Positions 52,854 to 62,755 of a stretch of DNA of 64,000 nucleotides are shown piece after piece (within the stretch, counting starts at the first letter, position 1; the number at the start of each line of letters is the position of its first letter). A model generated the notes under the pieces. It was not told the DNA's origin. It was given only the letters and a program-made list of their open reading frames with translations, and searched no databases. Both the position numbers and the translations under genes were made by a program. The stretch is taken from NCBI GenBank assembly GCA_947644305.1, contig CANRYS010000013.1, positions 1 through 64,000 of the forward strand, given 5' to 3'. The DNA is from an uncultured Roseburia sp. (GTDB taxonomy: Bacteria; Bacillota; Clostridia; Lachnospirales; Lachnospiraceae).

Positions 52854-54716
52854 ATGTCTACATTTCAGGGATTAGAAATCGCAAAATCAGGAATGCTTAC
52901 CTATAACGCATGTATGCAGACAGCAGCACATAACCTCGCTAATGTGGGAACGAGAGGGTATTCCAGACAGGTAGTAAAAACAAGTGCCCAGATTCGAAAT
53001 GTAAGTTCTATTAAAGTAATAGGAGCCGGCGCCTATGTGCAGGAAGTGGTGCGGGAACACAACAATTACTACGATATCAAGTATAGAAAAGAAAACGCAA
53101 CTTATAATAAATATGGTACGCATTCTTATTATCTGAAGCATGTCCAGACGTATATATATGCAAAAAATGAAGAGGATGGCGGGATCACTACAGCCTTTGA
53201 TCAATTTTGCAAAACTCTTACGGGATCTGTGGGGGATGGTGGCGATGCCACAAAGAGAAAAGAAATTACGACCGTTGCTGATACATTGACCTCTTTTATA
53301 CAGAGTACCGCTTCGGACCTTCGGGATCTCCAGGAGGAAGCCAATGAAGAGATCAAAAGTTGCGTGGATCAGATCAACGCTCTTGCACAAAAGATTGCAG
53401 CGGTAACGAAACAGATCAATACCCTCGAAGCATACGGGAATCCAGCAAATGACCTCCGGGATCAGAGAGAGGTACTGATCGATGAACTTTCAGAGTACTG
53501 CAATGTGAAAGTAGTGGAGGAAGAACCGGCAAACGGTGTCGGACTGCCCCAGTTTTATCTTTATGTCAATGGCGGCATTCTCCTGGATACCTACCGTGTC
53601 AATGAATTAAAGGTGACGGAGATGGACACGACAAAAGCCATCAATGACATATCTGGTCTTTATAAAGTATCATGGGCAGACGGGTCTCCCTTTAATGAAT
53701 ATAGTTCTGACTTGGGCGGAAAGCTGCAGGGACTTTACGAAGTCAGAGATGGTAATAATTCGACGACGTTATCAGGAACGATAGCAGGTATCGAAAATAA
53801 TAAAGATGGCAATATCGTTGTAACAATGAGTGGCGCCAATATTAATGACGTAAATCTGTTAAATATACCGGCACAGGATGGGGAGATCACGATAAATAAC
53901 AGCGCATACAGTTATGATACATTTGAGGTGCAGGTATCGGACAGCGGTGAATTTACATATAAATTCACACTTAAGCAAAACATGAGTGTGGATGATGCGA
54001 AAGCGCTGCAGCATGCGGTGAATGTTCAGGCAGACGTTGTGGTTGGTGACAATGTGGCTTATAAAGGAGTTCCCTATTATATGGCCCAGCTCAATGAATT
54101 TGTGAGGACTTACTCTCAAAAATTCAATGATACTCACAAGGGCGGTTATGATGACTACGAGAATCAGGGCATCGATTTCTTCAACGCCAAAGTACCGGCG
54201 GACGGTGCCAATTATATATTTACTTCCAAAGGCGAGGGCGGGCATGACGCTTCCTTTACCTCCCTGGCAAAAAAAGAAGAAAATGGAAGCTATACGGGAA
54301 GTTATTACTATATGACAGCGCTAAATATCTGTGTGACAGATGCTGTGCTGAAAGATCCCAAACTCCTTGCTTTTAATGGAATGCAGGAGGGTGGAAAATC
54401 CGAAGGTCTAAATCTCAAAAAGCTTGCGGACTTAAAAGATGATTCCAAGATGTTTCTTCATGGAGCGCCGGATTCTTTCTTGCAGTCTATGACGGCAGAT
54501 GTGGGAGTGGACTGTAAAAAGGCACTGACCATGGAAGAGAACCAGTTGAATATACGTGATGCAGTGGATATTCAAAGGCAGGCAGTATCTGGCCCCGACG
54601 AGGATGAGGAGACGGAAGCTCTGCTTACCTTCCAGAAAATGTTGTTTAACCAGTATAAAGTACTTTCAGTGATGAATGAAGTGCTTGACAAACTGATCAA
54701 TCAAATGGCAGTATAA
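52854..54716 (+). CDS. flgK: Hook-associated protein 1 paralogue
   Basis: 620 residues. FQGLEIAKSGMLTYNACMQT and AAHNLANVGTRGYSRQ give the same N-terminal motif as the previous gene, and TEALLTFQKMLFNQYKVLSV ends it. Similarity to the first copy is limited to the ends. Both copies are intact and lie 16 bases apart, so both are probably made; one may act at a different junction layer, as FlgK and FlgL do. Confidence 0.85.
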   Translation: MSTFQGLEIAKSGMLTYNACMQTAAHNLANVGTRGYSRQVVKTSAQIRNVSSIKVIGAGAYVQEVVREHNNYYDIKYRKENATYNKYGTHSYYLKHVQTYIYAKNEEDGGITTAFDQFCKTLTGSVGDGGDATKRKEITTVADTLTSFIQSTASDLRDLQEEANEEIKSCVDQINALAQKIAAVTKQINTLEAYGNPANDLRDQREVLIDELSEYCNVKVVEEEPANGVGLPQFYLYVNGGILLDTYRVNELKVTEMDTTKAINDISGLYKVSWADGSPFNEYSSDLGGKLQGLYEVRDGNNSTTLSGTIAGIENNKDGNIVVTMSGANINDVNLLNIPAQDGEITINNSAYSYDTFEVQVSDSGEFTYKFTLKQNMSVDDAKALQHAVNVQADVVVGDNVAYKGVPYYMAQLNEFVRTYSQKFNDTHKGGYDDYENQGIDFFNAKVPADGANYIFTSKGEGGHDASFTSLAKKEENGSYTGSYYYMTALNICVTDAVLKDPKLLAFNGMQEGGKSEGLNLKKLADLKDDSKMFLHGAPDSFLQSMTADVGVDCKKALTMEENQLNIRDAVDIQRQAVSGPDEDEETEALLTFQKMLFNQYKVLSVMNEVLDKLINQMAV

Positions 54717-54763
54717 AAGATCTGCCACACATCATATCAAATAAAAAAGGACGTGGATGATTT

Positions 54764-56248
54764 ATGCGGATTACCAATAACATGATGCGAAATAATGCAA
54801 TGCTTCATATTCAAAAGAATAAGGCGGCATATCACAAATATTTTGAGCAGTATGCGTCTGAGAAAAAGATTCAGAATCCATCTGATAATCCGACGATCGC
54901 GGTGCGTGCCCTTCGGTTCCGTACCACGATGATCGAGATTGAACAGTATCTTTCCAACTGTGACGATGCGGAAAACTGGATGGATGCTACAGAAGAGCCG
55001 ATTGATAAAGTGAATAAGATCCTAGATGGGATGCTGGAATACGTAACCCATGCGGCAAACGATCCCAATAACGCTGACGACCGGGAGACCATTGCCAAGC
55101 AGCTCCGCCAGAATGCGGATGCCATTTATCAGGAGCATGCGAACAGAGATTATGCGGGGCGCTATGTCTTTACTGGATATCGTACCGATGTGCCTCTTCT
55201 CTTTGATGCGGATCAGAGTGATACGACGTATACCATCACGGAGAACCTGGAGATTAACGAGATCCAGAAATACGCCTATGTATATGGTCAGGCAAGTTAC
55301 GATGATACAAAAGATGCATCGGATTATGCCAATGAAGCCTCAGAATTCTTGCAGACGCACCGTATTCTTTTGTCCTATAATAACTGTGACAAAGAAGATG
55401 TTACCATTACCTATAAGGATGTAAACGGAGACAGCCACACCGTGACAGCAGTCACAAAAAGTATTCCTGACAACCAGACTTATAATGAGCAGTATCATCC
55501 GGGAGAGAACGAGGTGTATTTTGTACCAGAGACCGGGGAATTGATTTTCGGGGATGCGATATATGATTCTATCCGTGCAGGATCTGAGCTGTCGGCACAG
55601 TTCAACAAGACTCAGTTTACCAGCAGCAATATTCGTCCAGAGCATTATTTTAACTGTCGGGCAGAGAATAATAACACCGGAGTTGTGAAAAACTATGATA
55701 ATGTAACCGAACAGAAAATCAACTATCAGGTTAATTTCAGTCAAACACTGACGGTTAATACCCTTGCCTGTGACACCTTTGATACAACCATTGGCAGGGC
55801 AGTGGATGATATATATAAGGTGATCAATGATCTGGAGATCATGGAGAGAAATTATGCTGCAGTCAAAAAGCGGATTGATGACTGCGATCCGAATGATAAG
55901 GAAACGCTGGCAAATCTACAGGAGCTTTACGATCAGATCGGTACACAGATTACTTTGCAGAATACGGTGTTGACCAATTCCTATTCTCATGCCATCACAG
56001 TATTTCAGGATGCCAAGAATAAGCTGAACGTATCTTTGGCAGATCATGGTGCGAGATACTCTAGGTTGAAGATGACTCAGAGTGGACTGGAGGTTTTGAA
56101 GATAGGAACCGATGAGGCAAAATCAGAGAATGAAGATGCGGATCTTGAGGAGGCGTATGTCAATTATACAGAGGCGGATCTTCTCTACCAGGCATCCCTT
56201 CAGGCGACATCTAAAATACTGGGAACTTCGTTACTTGATTTTATTTAA
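54764..56248 (+). CDS. flgL: Hook-associated protein 3
   Basis: 494 residues. MRITNNMMRNNAMLHIQKNK and IQNPSDNPTIAVRALRFR match the flagellin-like N-terminal D0/D1; the C-terminus EAYVNYTEADLLYQASLQAT ends as in FlgL. An inserted domain (about 150-330) makes it longer than typical forms. It forms the layer next to the filament. Confidence 0.9.
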   Translation: MRITNNMMRNNAMLHIQKNKAAYHKYFEQYASEKKIQNPSDNPTIAVRALRFRTTMIEIEQYLSNCDDAENWMDATEEPIDKVNKILDGMLEYVTHAANDPNNADDRETIAKQLRQNADAIYQEHANRDYAGRYVFTGYRTDVPLLFDADQSDTTYTITENLEINEIQKYAYVYGQASYDDTKDASDYANEASEFLQTHRILLSYNNCDKEDVTITYKDVNGDSHTVTAVTKSIPDNQTYNEQYHPGENEVYFVPETGELIFGDAIYDSIRAGSELSAQFNKTQFTSSNIRPEHYFNCRAENNNTGVVKNYDNVTEQKINYQVNFSQTLTVNTLACDTFDTTIGRAVDDIYKVINDLEIMERNYAAVKKRIDDCDPNDKETLANLQELYDQIGTQITLQNTVLTNSYSHAITVFQDAKNKLNVSLADHGARYSRLKMTQSGLEVLKIGTDEAKSENEDADLEEAYVNYTEADLLYQASLQATSKILGTSLLDFI

Positions 56249-56288
56249 TACTTAGGCTGGCGGCACCACTTGCCTGCGCAATAAGGCA

Positions 56289-56309
56289 AAGGTGAACTGC
56301 GTTCACCTT
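56289..56309 (+). other. Hairpin in the fliW leader
   Basis: AAGGTGAAC / GTTCACCTT with a three-base loop, close before the ribosome site GGAGG of fliW. It may affect translation of the fliW-csrA pair. Confidence 0.5.
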
Positions 56310-56327
56310 GTGAATGGAGGATGAACT

Positions 56328-56783
56328 ATGCTGATACAGACGAAATATTTCGGGGAGATCGATCTGACGGAAGATAAGATCATTACGTTGGAACGTGGAC
56401 TTTTTGGTTTTGAGGATTTTAAAAAATATACGATATTGTACGACTGCGAAAAAGAGGGCGGAGCCAATGTTTCCTGGTTTCAGAGCGTAGATGAACCGAC
56501 GCTTGCCCTCCCAGTGATGAACCCGCTACTGGTCAAGGAGGATTACAATCCGGTAGTTGAAGATGAGCTGCTTTCCGGGATCGGAGAGATTTCAGAGGAA
56601 AACCTGGTGATCCTTCTCACGATGACGGTTCCTGCTAATATTAAGGAGATGTCTGTGAACCTGAAAGCACCCATTATCATCAATGCGGACACCAGAAAGG
56701 GAGCACAGCTTATCGTGGAAAATCAGGATTATGAGGTGAAATATAAGATATATGATCTCCTCAAAGAAAAGAAGGAGGCGTGA
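56328..56783 (+). CDS. fliW: Flagellar assembly factor
   Basis: 151 residues. [20 protein letters not shown] and the [20 protein letters not shown] motif are typical. FliW binds flagellin and releases CsrA to allow flagellin translation. TGGAGGATGAACT precedes ATG 56328. csrA follows after 4 bases. Confidence 0.95.
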   Translation: MLIQTKYFGEIDLTEDKIITLERGLFGFEDFKKYTILYDCEKEGGANVSWFQSVDEPTLALPVMNPLLVKEDYNPVVEDELLSGIGEISEENLVILLTMTVPANIKEMSVNLKAPIIINADTRKGAQLIVENQDYEVKYKIYDLLKEKKEA

Positions 56784-56787
56784 TTTT

Positions 56788-57006
56788 ATGTTAGCACTGG
56801 CAAGAAAGGTAAATGAATCTATTATCATTAATGATAATGTGGAGGTTGCGATCCTGGAGATCAAAGGCGATCAAGTAAAGATCGGTATTAGTGCCCCCAA
56901 ATCTGTGCCGGTATATCGCAAGGAATTATACGTTCAGATACAAGAAGCAAACAAAGAGGCAGTAAATATGGCCAGTCCGGAGAGTTTGTCGGATCTGTTA
57001 AAATAA
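56788..57006 (+). CDS. csrA: Carbon storage regulator
   Basis: 72 residues. [20 protein letters not shown] followed by [17 protein letters not shown] is the canonical CsrA sequence. It blocks translation of flagellin mRNA by binding GGA hairpins. ATG 56788 follows AAGGAGGCG. A terminator closes the operon. Confidence 0.96.
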   Translation: MLALARKVNESIIINDNVEVAILEIKGDQVKIGISAPKSVPVYRKELYVQIQEANKEAVNMASPESLSDLLK

Positions 57007-57012
57007 CAGAGA

Positions 57013-57064
57013 GGAAAAGTTGATCCGAAAAATGTATATAATAGGGTTAACTTTTCCTTTTTTT
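57013..57064 (+). terminator. Terminator after csrA
   Basis: GGAAAAGTT (57013-57021) / AACTTTTCC (57049-57057) then a run of T. Its right arm and T run overlap the -35 and spacer of the flaG promoter. Confidence 0.8.
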
Positions 57065-57074
57065 ATGCCGATAA
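57048..57074 (+). promoter_or_regulatory. Sigma-28 promoter of flaG-fliD-fliS
   Basis: TAAC (57048-57051), 15-base spacer, and a perfect GCCGATAA (57067-57074). Same GGGTTAA context as the flgM promoter. Confidence 0.8.
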
Positions 57075-57126
57075 TCTCAGTAAGAACGGTTGAAGTTTGC
57101 ATATGATACACATGGAGGTGTTAGAA

Positions 57127-57555
57127 ATGGATTTAGAAAAGATATCAAATGTAAATTCAAATTATAGCTCGGCAGAGGCAGTCAAAGTGAGTGCGCCAAA
57201 GCCGATAAAAACAGAGGAGATGCATACTAGTCATACGATGACGAATGCGGTTCCAAAGACATCACAGCCGATGCCGGCGGATGCAAAGGGGAATGCTGAG
57301 CAGCAAGGAGGCGATCAGCAGAGAGAACATGCACCGAGCGAGGCTACGATGGATGATGCAGTGAAAAGAGCGAATCTGAGAATGGAACATACTCGCTGTG
57401 AATATTCTTATCATAAGAAGACCAACAGGGTGTCCATTAAGGTTATCAATTCCGATACGAACGAAGTGGTTCGGGAGATCCCTCCGGAAAAATCACTGGA
57501 TATGCTTCAGAAGATGTGGGAGATGGCTGGTATCTTAGTGGATGAAAAGAGATAG
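57127..57555 (+). CDS. flaG: FlaG protein
   Basis: 142 residues. The disordered, Ala/Gln-rich first half is followed by the FlaG domain with CEYSYHKKTNRVSIKVINSD and EVVREIPPEKSLDML. FlaG influences filament length. ATG 57127 has GGAGGTG 7 bases upstream; two upstream ATGs lack this. Confidence 0.9.
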   Translation: MDLEKISNVNSNYSSAEAVKVSAPKPIKTEEMHTSHTMTNAVPKTSQPMPADAKGNAEQQGGDQQREHAPSEATMDDAVKRANLRMEHTRCEYSYHKKTNRVSIKVINSDTNEVVREIPPEKSLDMLQKMWEMAGILVDEKR

Positions 57556-57577
57556 AAGGAAAAAGGAGGAATAAGTT

Positions 57578-59836
57578 ATGCCAATTCGTATGAGCGGACT
57601 TTCTTCAGGACTTGACACAGAGGCGATCGTTGGTGCGCTGATGTCAGCACAGAGCCTGAAGAAAACAAAAGTGGAAAGACAGAAAACCAAGCTCGAATGG
57701 AAACAGACCAAGTGGGCAGAATTAAATACAAAATTACTCAAACTTTATAATGAACATGTATCAAAGCTTCAACTGCAGGCTTCTTATATGACGAAAAAAG
57801 CGTCGGTGTCGGATTCAACAAAGGCAAGTGTCACAGCAAATAACAAGGCGGCTAACGGAAGTTATTCATTGGAGATTAAGAATATTGCGACTTCCCAGCA
57901 CTTGACAGGCGCCAAGATCAATGCGGATTCTGTGGATACAAAGCTGACAGAGATTGATCCATCTCTGTTGAACAAGGAAATCACGATTACCAACGGTGAT
58001 AAGACAAAGAAATTTGCTGTCACAGCAGATACGACGATCAAAGATTTTACGAATGCACTGGGAGAAGCAGGATTGACTGCCAATTATGATACAGAGCAGA
58101 AGAGATTCTTTATCAGCAGTAAAGACAGTGGACTGAAAAATGCTTTTTCCATTACTACTTCTGGCATATCCGCAGCAGAGGTGAGCGGGCGTGAGGCTCT
58201 TCGAAATGCCGTGGGCTACAGCAGTATGTCCAGTGCCAATAAAAAGATCGTGGACGAGGCCATGGATCAGCTTCAGAACTCTGGCGTGGGTACAGAAGCC
58301 TATGACAAGGCGCTGGAGGCTCTTTCCAAAGCAGCTTATGAGACAAAGTCAGCGGCGGCAAATACGGCTGCGACAACTTATATGAAGGCAAAGCTTTACG
58401 GCGAGAATTACGACTCATATAAGACAAAGGCTGAAGAGAGTCTCAAATCCAATTATTATAATGATGATGGAACAGTGAAAGACACACTGGCAAAAAAATA
58501 TGGTGATGACTTCGATATAATGACCCAGGAAGAGAAAGAAAAACTTGGTGTAGAGAATATGACCAAGGAGGAATATATCGACTGGGCAGCAAAGAAAGAT
58601 CTGGATCAAGAGGTAGCTAAGAAAGCGGATGCAGATACGACCAGCTTTGTTAATACGAAGATCAGCACAGACAGCGATGTCAAGCTGGAGATCGAGGCGG
58701 CAGCCTTTGCCGGAAAGACAGTTGCTGATATCGAGGCGCTGTCCACTGTGGCGAAGGACAAATATTATACTTCAGGTGTTCAGGGCTTTGATGGAACAAC
58801 TACTTTCACTCAGGATAGTGTGAAAGCAGATATCACTGCAGATGTGAGCAACTATGCTTCTATTACCGATCGTTATGATACACTTTCTGGATCGGCATTG
58901 AGTGGTCTGGGCCTTGCTGATGTTACAGTTGCAGCAGATGGAACCGTAAGTGTCAACGGAGGAGCAAATGATTCCTCCAATACTTCTATTCCGTCGGGTA
59001 TGGCGTTGATCGCGGCTTCTGACAGTAAGATCATTTTGAACGGTGCGGAAATGACTTCCTCTTCTTCTGTCGTATCTGCCAATGGTCTGGAGATTTCATT
59101 GACAGGACTTACAAAGACGGATGAGTCGATTACCTTCTCGATCACCAATGATGTGGATAGTGTATATAATTCTGTAAAGAGTTTCCTGAAAGACTACAAT
59201 GAGATCATGAAGGAGATGAATACACTTCTTGACGCAGGTTCTGCGAAGGGTTATGAGCCGCTTACCAGTGAGCAGAAAAAAGAGATGTCGGATGATGATA
59301 TCAAGCTCTGGGAGGATAAGATCAAAGGATCGTTGTTACGCAACGACACAACGCTGGACGGAATCGTTTCGGGAATGCGTAATGCGATGATGAGCCAGGT
59401 GACCTATGAAGGAAAGACCTATTCTCTTGCTAGCTTTGGCATTATGACTTCTACCGATTATCTTGAGGGCGGTCTGCTCCATATCTTTGGAGACAAAGAT
59501 GATTCTGTCTATGCAGACAAAGATGATAAGTTGAAGAAAGCTCTGAATGACGATCCGGATGCAGTGATCAATGTACTTACTGGTATCTTTGGTAATCTCA
59601 AGGATACAATGAGTAAGAAGATGGCAGGAAATAAGATGAGTAGTGCTCTGACTTTCTACAATGACATTAAGATGAAAGATGATCTCAAACAATACGAAAA
59701 AGATATTAAAAACTGGGAAGATCGTCTGGCTTCTATGGAAGAAATGTATTATAAGAAATTCACAGCGATGGAGACCGCGCTTGCAAAACTGCAATCTCAG
59801 CAGAACTCTCTGGGTAGTTTGTTTGGAAATTTCTAA
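57578..59836 (+). CDS. fliD: Flagellar cap protein
   Basis: 752 residues. MSGLSSGLDTEAIVGALMSA is the N-terminal FliD motif and the C-terminal coiled region (SMEEMYYKKFTAMETALAKL) is typical. A charged inserted segment (about 270-380, Asp/Lys/Thr-rich) makes it long. It caps the filament and folds flagellin subunits. Confidence 0.93.
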   Translation: MPIRMSGLSSGLDTEAIVGALMSAQSLKKTKVERQKTKLEWKQTKWAELNTKLLKLYNEHVSKLQLQASYMTKKASVSDSTKASVTANNKAANGSYSLEIKNIATSQHLTGAKINADSVDTKLTEIDPSLLNKEITITNGDKTKKFAVTADTTIKDFTNALGEAGLTANYDTEQKRFFISSKDSGLKNAFSITTSGISAAEVSGREALRNAVGYSSMSSANKKIVDEAMDQLQNSGVGTEAYDKALEALSKAAYETKSAAANTAATTYMKAKLYGENYDSYKTKAEESLKSNYYNDDGTVKDTLAKKYGDDFDIMTQEEKEKLGVENMTKEEYIDWAAKKDLDQEVAKKADADTTSFVNTKISTDSDVKLEIEAAAFAGKTVADIEALSTVAKDKYYTSGVQGFDGTTTFTQDSVKADITADVSNYASITDRYDTLSGSALSGLGLADVTVAADGTVSVNGGANDSSNTSIPSGMALIAASDSKIILNGAEMTSSSSVVSANGLEISLTGLTKTDESITFSITNDVDSVYNSVKSFLKDYNEIMKEMNTLLDAGSAKGYEPLTSEQKKEMSDDDIKLWEDKIKGSLLRNDTTLDGIVSGMRNAMMSQVTYEGKTYSLASFGIMTSTDYLEGGLLHIFGDKDDSVYADKDDKLKKALNDDPDAVINVLTGIFGNLKDTMSKKMAGNKMSSALTFYNDIKMKDDLKQYEKDIKNWEDRLASMEEMYYKKFTAMETALAKLQSQQNSLGSLFGNF

Positions 59837-59874
59837 TTTCGATTAATATATTTTATGAACATATTCATACACGT

Positions 59875-59902
59875 AAAGGGCAAGAATTTTCTCTTGCTCT
59901 TT
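59875..59902 (+). other. Attenuator-like hairpin between fliD and fliS
   Basis: AAAGGGCAAGA / TCTTGCTCTTT with one mismatch and a 6-base loop. The T run is only three, so part of transcription may stop here. Confidence 0.5.
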
Positions 59903-59933
59903 ATGTGATAATAAATGAGAAAAGGAGATTCAT

Positions 59934-60311
59934 ATGGACACGAACTTCGCGAATGCCTATCAGAAAAATGCTATCATGACGGCATCTTCTGCCGAACTCA
60001 CATTGATGTTATATGAAGGAGCGATCAAGTTCTGTAATATAGGGATCGTTGCCATCGAAAAAAAAGATTTTGAAAAAGCGAATACTAATATCAAAAAAGC
60101 ACAGGCGATTATTACGGAGCTTCGGGCAACACTGGATCATAAGTATAAGGTCTGGGAGGATTTTGAGCGCGTATATGATTACATTTATCGACGGTTGGTA
60201 GAGGGAAATATAAAGAAGGACATTGAGATTATCGAGGATGCTCTGAAGTATATCCGAGAGATGAGGGATACATGGAAGGAAGTTATGCGTCTGAACAGAG
60301 TAGGCAATTAG
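59934..60311 (+). CDS. fliS: Flagellin export chaperone
   Basis: 125 residues. YQKNAIMTASSAELTLMLYE and GAIKFCNIG are typical; a four-helix bundle that binds the flagellin C-terminus. AAAAGGAGATT precedes ATG. Confidence 0.95.
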   Translation: MDTNFANAYQKNAIMTASSAELTLMLYEGAIKFCNIGIVAIEKKDFEKANTNIKKAQAIITELRATLDHKYKVWEDFERVYDYIYRRLVEGNIKKDIEIIEDALKYIREMRDTWKEVMRLNRVGN

Positions 60312-60338
60312 TTGAATAAAACGAATGGATGTGAGCAG

Positions 60339-60833
60339 ATGGAGAGACAGAACGAGAACAGCGTCTATGTTAATATGATGGTAGATGCTTTGAAGCGAAA
60401 GAAGCAGATTCTCCTTTTCCTGCTGGAAAAGACAAAACAGCAGGAGAGTTTGTTAAAAGATGAAGAGATGGATCCAGATGAATTTACGAAGACCATAGAA
60501 GAAAAGGGAGATCAGATCGATGAGATCAACCAGATGGATGAGGGATTTGATACGCTGTTCAAGCATGTAGAGAGAGAGATCATGGCGAACAAAATGGCGT
60601 ATAAGGAACAGATCCAGCAGATGCAGCAGTTGATCGGAGAGGTGTCAGAACTAGGGATTCAGATTCAGGCATTGGAACATCAGAACAGCGGGCATTTTAA
60701 AATATATCTCGCCAATCAGAGAAAGAATATAAGGGATTTTAATATAAGTAATAAGACGGTATCCAGTTATTATCAAAATATGGCGGAAGCACATAAACCG
60801 GATCAGTCCTATTTTTTTAATCAAACGAAGTGA
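60339..60833 (+). CDS. Flagellar chaperone-like helical protein (FliT/FlgN type)
   Basis: 164 residues, almost entirely helical, with long heptad-like stretches such as KKQILLFLLEKTKQQESLL. It lies right after fliS, where fliT is usual, and DALKRKKQILLFLLEKTKQQ resembles FlgN/FliT-type starts. ATG 60339 is favoured over TTG 60312, which has no ribosome site. Probably a chaperone for FliD. No firm family match. Confidence 0.65.
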   Translation: MERQNENSVYVNMMVDALKRKKQILLFLLEKTKQQESLLKDEEMDPDEFTKTIEEKGDQIDEINQMDEGFDTLFKHVEREIMANKMAYKEQIQQMQQLIGEVSELGIQIQALEHQNSGHFKIYLANQRKNIRDFNISNKTVSSYYQNMAEAHKPDQSYFFNQTK

Positions 60834-60838
60834 TATTA

Positions 60839-60882
60839 GTATGGAAGCTGCAAAGATATATGCGGGCTTCCATACGTTCTTT
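60839..60882 (+). terminator. Hairpin terminator after the FliT-like gene
   Basis: GTATGGAAGC / GCTTCCATAC with a 17-base loop, then GTTCTTTAT. The weak T run suggests partial read-through. Confidence 0.5.
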
Positions 60883-60941
60883 ATGAATTGATTGTGCCGC
60901 CAGTGGCGGTAAGATACGAATATGCAGGAGTGGAGAAAATT

Positions 60942-62531
60942 ATGAAGAGCATATGTGAGTTAGTACAAGCATTGGACGGGGGAGTGATTCCAGTTGTGAA
61001 TCGCGGAACAGAGACATTCCGGCTGGGCAGCAGCTACAATGGGCGTTACGCGGCAGAGCGCTGGGTGGATCATTATGTGGAAGAAAGAGTGGAAAATGTA
61101 GTTTTATTTGGACTGGGAGACTGTCAGATCGTGCTGCAACTGCTGAGAAAGGTGCCGGGATATGTGTTGGTATATGAGCCAGATCCTGCTATTTTTCAAG
61201 AAGTTCGCCAATCTCCTTTGTTTTCAAAGTTTCGGGATAAAGAGAAACTATATATTCTGTACGGTGGGGAGGATCAGTGGATTCCGCTGCGTGATGTGAT
61301 AACGGACATTCTCAATGACGATTGTGTGGAGACCACGGCGGTGCTGACTCATCCGGGCTATCTAGCACATTACCAGGATGAATATAAGATGCTTATGGAT
61401 GTGTGCCAGTTGGTGTGCGATGCCATGGGATTTACCCAGGGAGCGATTCAGAGACATATGAAAGCGATGCTGGCAAATACCATAGATAATATACCATACA
61501 TGAATGGGGCAATACCGCTGGCGCGTCTGGTAAAATACTGGGATCCAGATATACCGGTGATTATGGTGGCGGCAGGGCCTTCTTTGAAGAAGAATATGGA
61601 GGTTCTCCGACAGATTGATCAAAGGGCATACATCTTCTGTCTCGATGCGGCATTGTCGACACTGCTGAGGGCTGGGATTGTCCCGGATCTGGTGGGCTCT
61701 ACGGATGGTATAAAAAATATGAACTGTTTTGAAGAGCCGGGAAGCTTTGATATTCCCTATTTGGTTACTAGTAATACAAAGCATGAAATTATAAAAAATC
61801 TTACCAATGCCAAAATTTTTGGCTATGACCACAGGGCAGTGAGGATTATGTATGAAAAACAAGGGATCGAGCTGGCGCAGATACCGGCCCAATTCGGTAT
61901 CGCTGCCGGGGTTTTTGCAGCTCTTGTGGAACTGGGGACAAAAAAGATTGTGCTTGTGGGACAGGACCTGGCTTATTCGGAGGATAAAAAAAGTCATACG
62001 GATGGCAGGGATGAAGGTTTTGTGGAAGAAAAGGCGAGTCAGACAGAAGGGTATTACGGGGGATTGGTATATACCCGGATGGACTGGGAGAAGTTCCGGG
62101 AATGGTTTGAGGAAATGATCGAGATGCTGCCGTCTGATCAGGGGGTTATTAACGCCACCGAGGGAGGGGCGAAGATTCATGGTGCGGTTCAGATGCCTCT
62201 TCAGGAAGTGATCGATCATCTGCCGGAGCGCCGGAGTTCTTTTCAGGATGTTGTCTCAGATGACCGGGTTAAGATCTCAGAGAAAGAATACCGGGGAATC
62301 ATGGCAGATTGGGAAAGAATGCGTACAGATATAGAGAAGGTGAAGCGCATCGGATACAAGAAGGCGTTTTTTGAAATCGATTACCATAAGATGCCGGTAA
62401 TGGATCTGGTAATCGGCTATATGAGATATTTGAAAGATGTGCCAGAACGGAAAGAGCGTTTTAAGCTGGCAGTGGACTATGTCTATGATGAGATTCATAA
62501 GAGAATTGGCGATAAGGAGACGGGAAAATGA
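60942..62531 (+). CDS. Motility accessory factor (DUF115, Maf family)
   Basis: 529 residues. The core PVIMVAAGPSLKKNMEVLRQ and AYIFCLDAALSTLLRAGIVPD is the DUF115/MptE-like Rossmann domain, and KKIVLVGQDLAYSE follows. Such Maf proteins transfer nonulosonic acids to flagellin in Campylobacter, Aeromonas and Clostridium. ATG 60942 has GGAGTGGAG upstream; the TTG at 60888 is less likely. It follows the flagellar genes and precedes sugar genes. Confidence 0.85.
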   Translation: MKSICELVQALDGGVIPVVNRGTETFRLGSSYNGRYAAERWVDHYVEERVENVVLFGLGDCQIVLQLLRKVPGYVLVYEPDPAIFQEVRQSPLFSKFRDKEKLYILYGGEDQWIPLRDVITDILNDDCVETTAVLTHPGYLAHYQDEYKMLMDVCQLVCDAMGFTQGAIQRHMKAMLANTIDNIPYMNGAIPLARLVKYWDPDIPVIMVAAGPSLKKNMEVLRQIDQRAYIFCLDAALSTLLRAGIVPDLVGSTDGIKNMNCFEEPGSFDIPYLVTSNTKHEIIKNLTNAKIFGYDHRAVRIMYEKQGIELAQIPAQFGIAAGVFAALVELGTKKIVLVGQDLAYSEDKKSHTDGRDEGFVEEKASQTEGYYGGLVYTRMDWEKFREWFEEMIEMLPSDQGVINATEGGAKIHGAVQMPLQEVIDHLPERRSSFQDVVSDDRVKISEKEYRGIMADWERMRTDIEKVKRIGYKKAFFEIDYHKMPVMDLVIGYMRYLKDVPERKERFKLAVDYVYDEIHKRIGDKETGK

Positions 62532-62755
62532 ATCAAGAGGAATTAAAAGAAAGGCTGACCTTATTGGCAGATTGTTTTTATCAGGAGCGAAATGAGGAGG
62601 GGATGGAGCAGATCATGGAATTGGCGCCATTTATAGGAATGGTACCCCAGTGGAAGGCGTTTATCGATCCTCTATTTGATGCTCTTGAGGGAGAGGATTA
62701 TATCCTTGCAGCAGATATTATACAACATGAACTGGTGGAGATGAAACAGCGATGA
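62528..62755 (+). CDS. Small helical protein of unknown function
   Basis: 75 residues, acidic and helical, MNQEELKERLTLLADCFYQE at the start. It overlaps Maf by 4 bases and the next gene by 4 bases (ATGA), so it is a fixed part of this operon. Could be an adaptor of Maf. Not recognised. Confidence 0.75.
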   Translation: MNQEELKERLTLLADCFYQERNEEGMEQIMELAPFIGMVPQWKAFIDPLFDALEGEDYILAADIIQHELVEMKQR

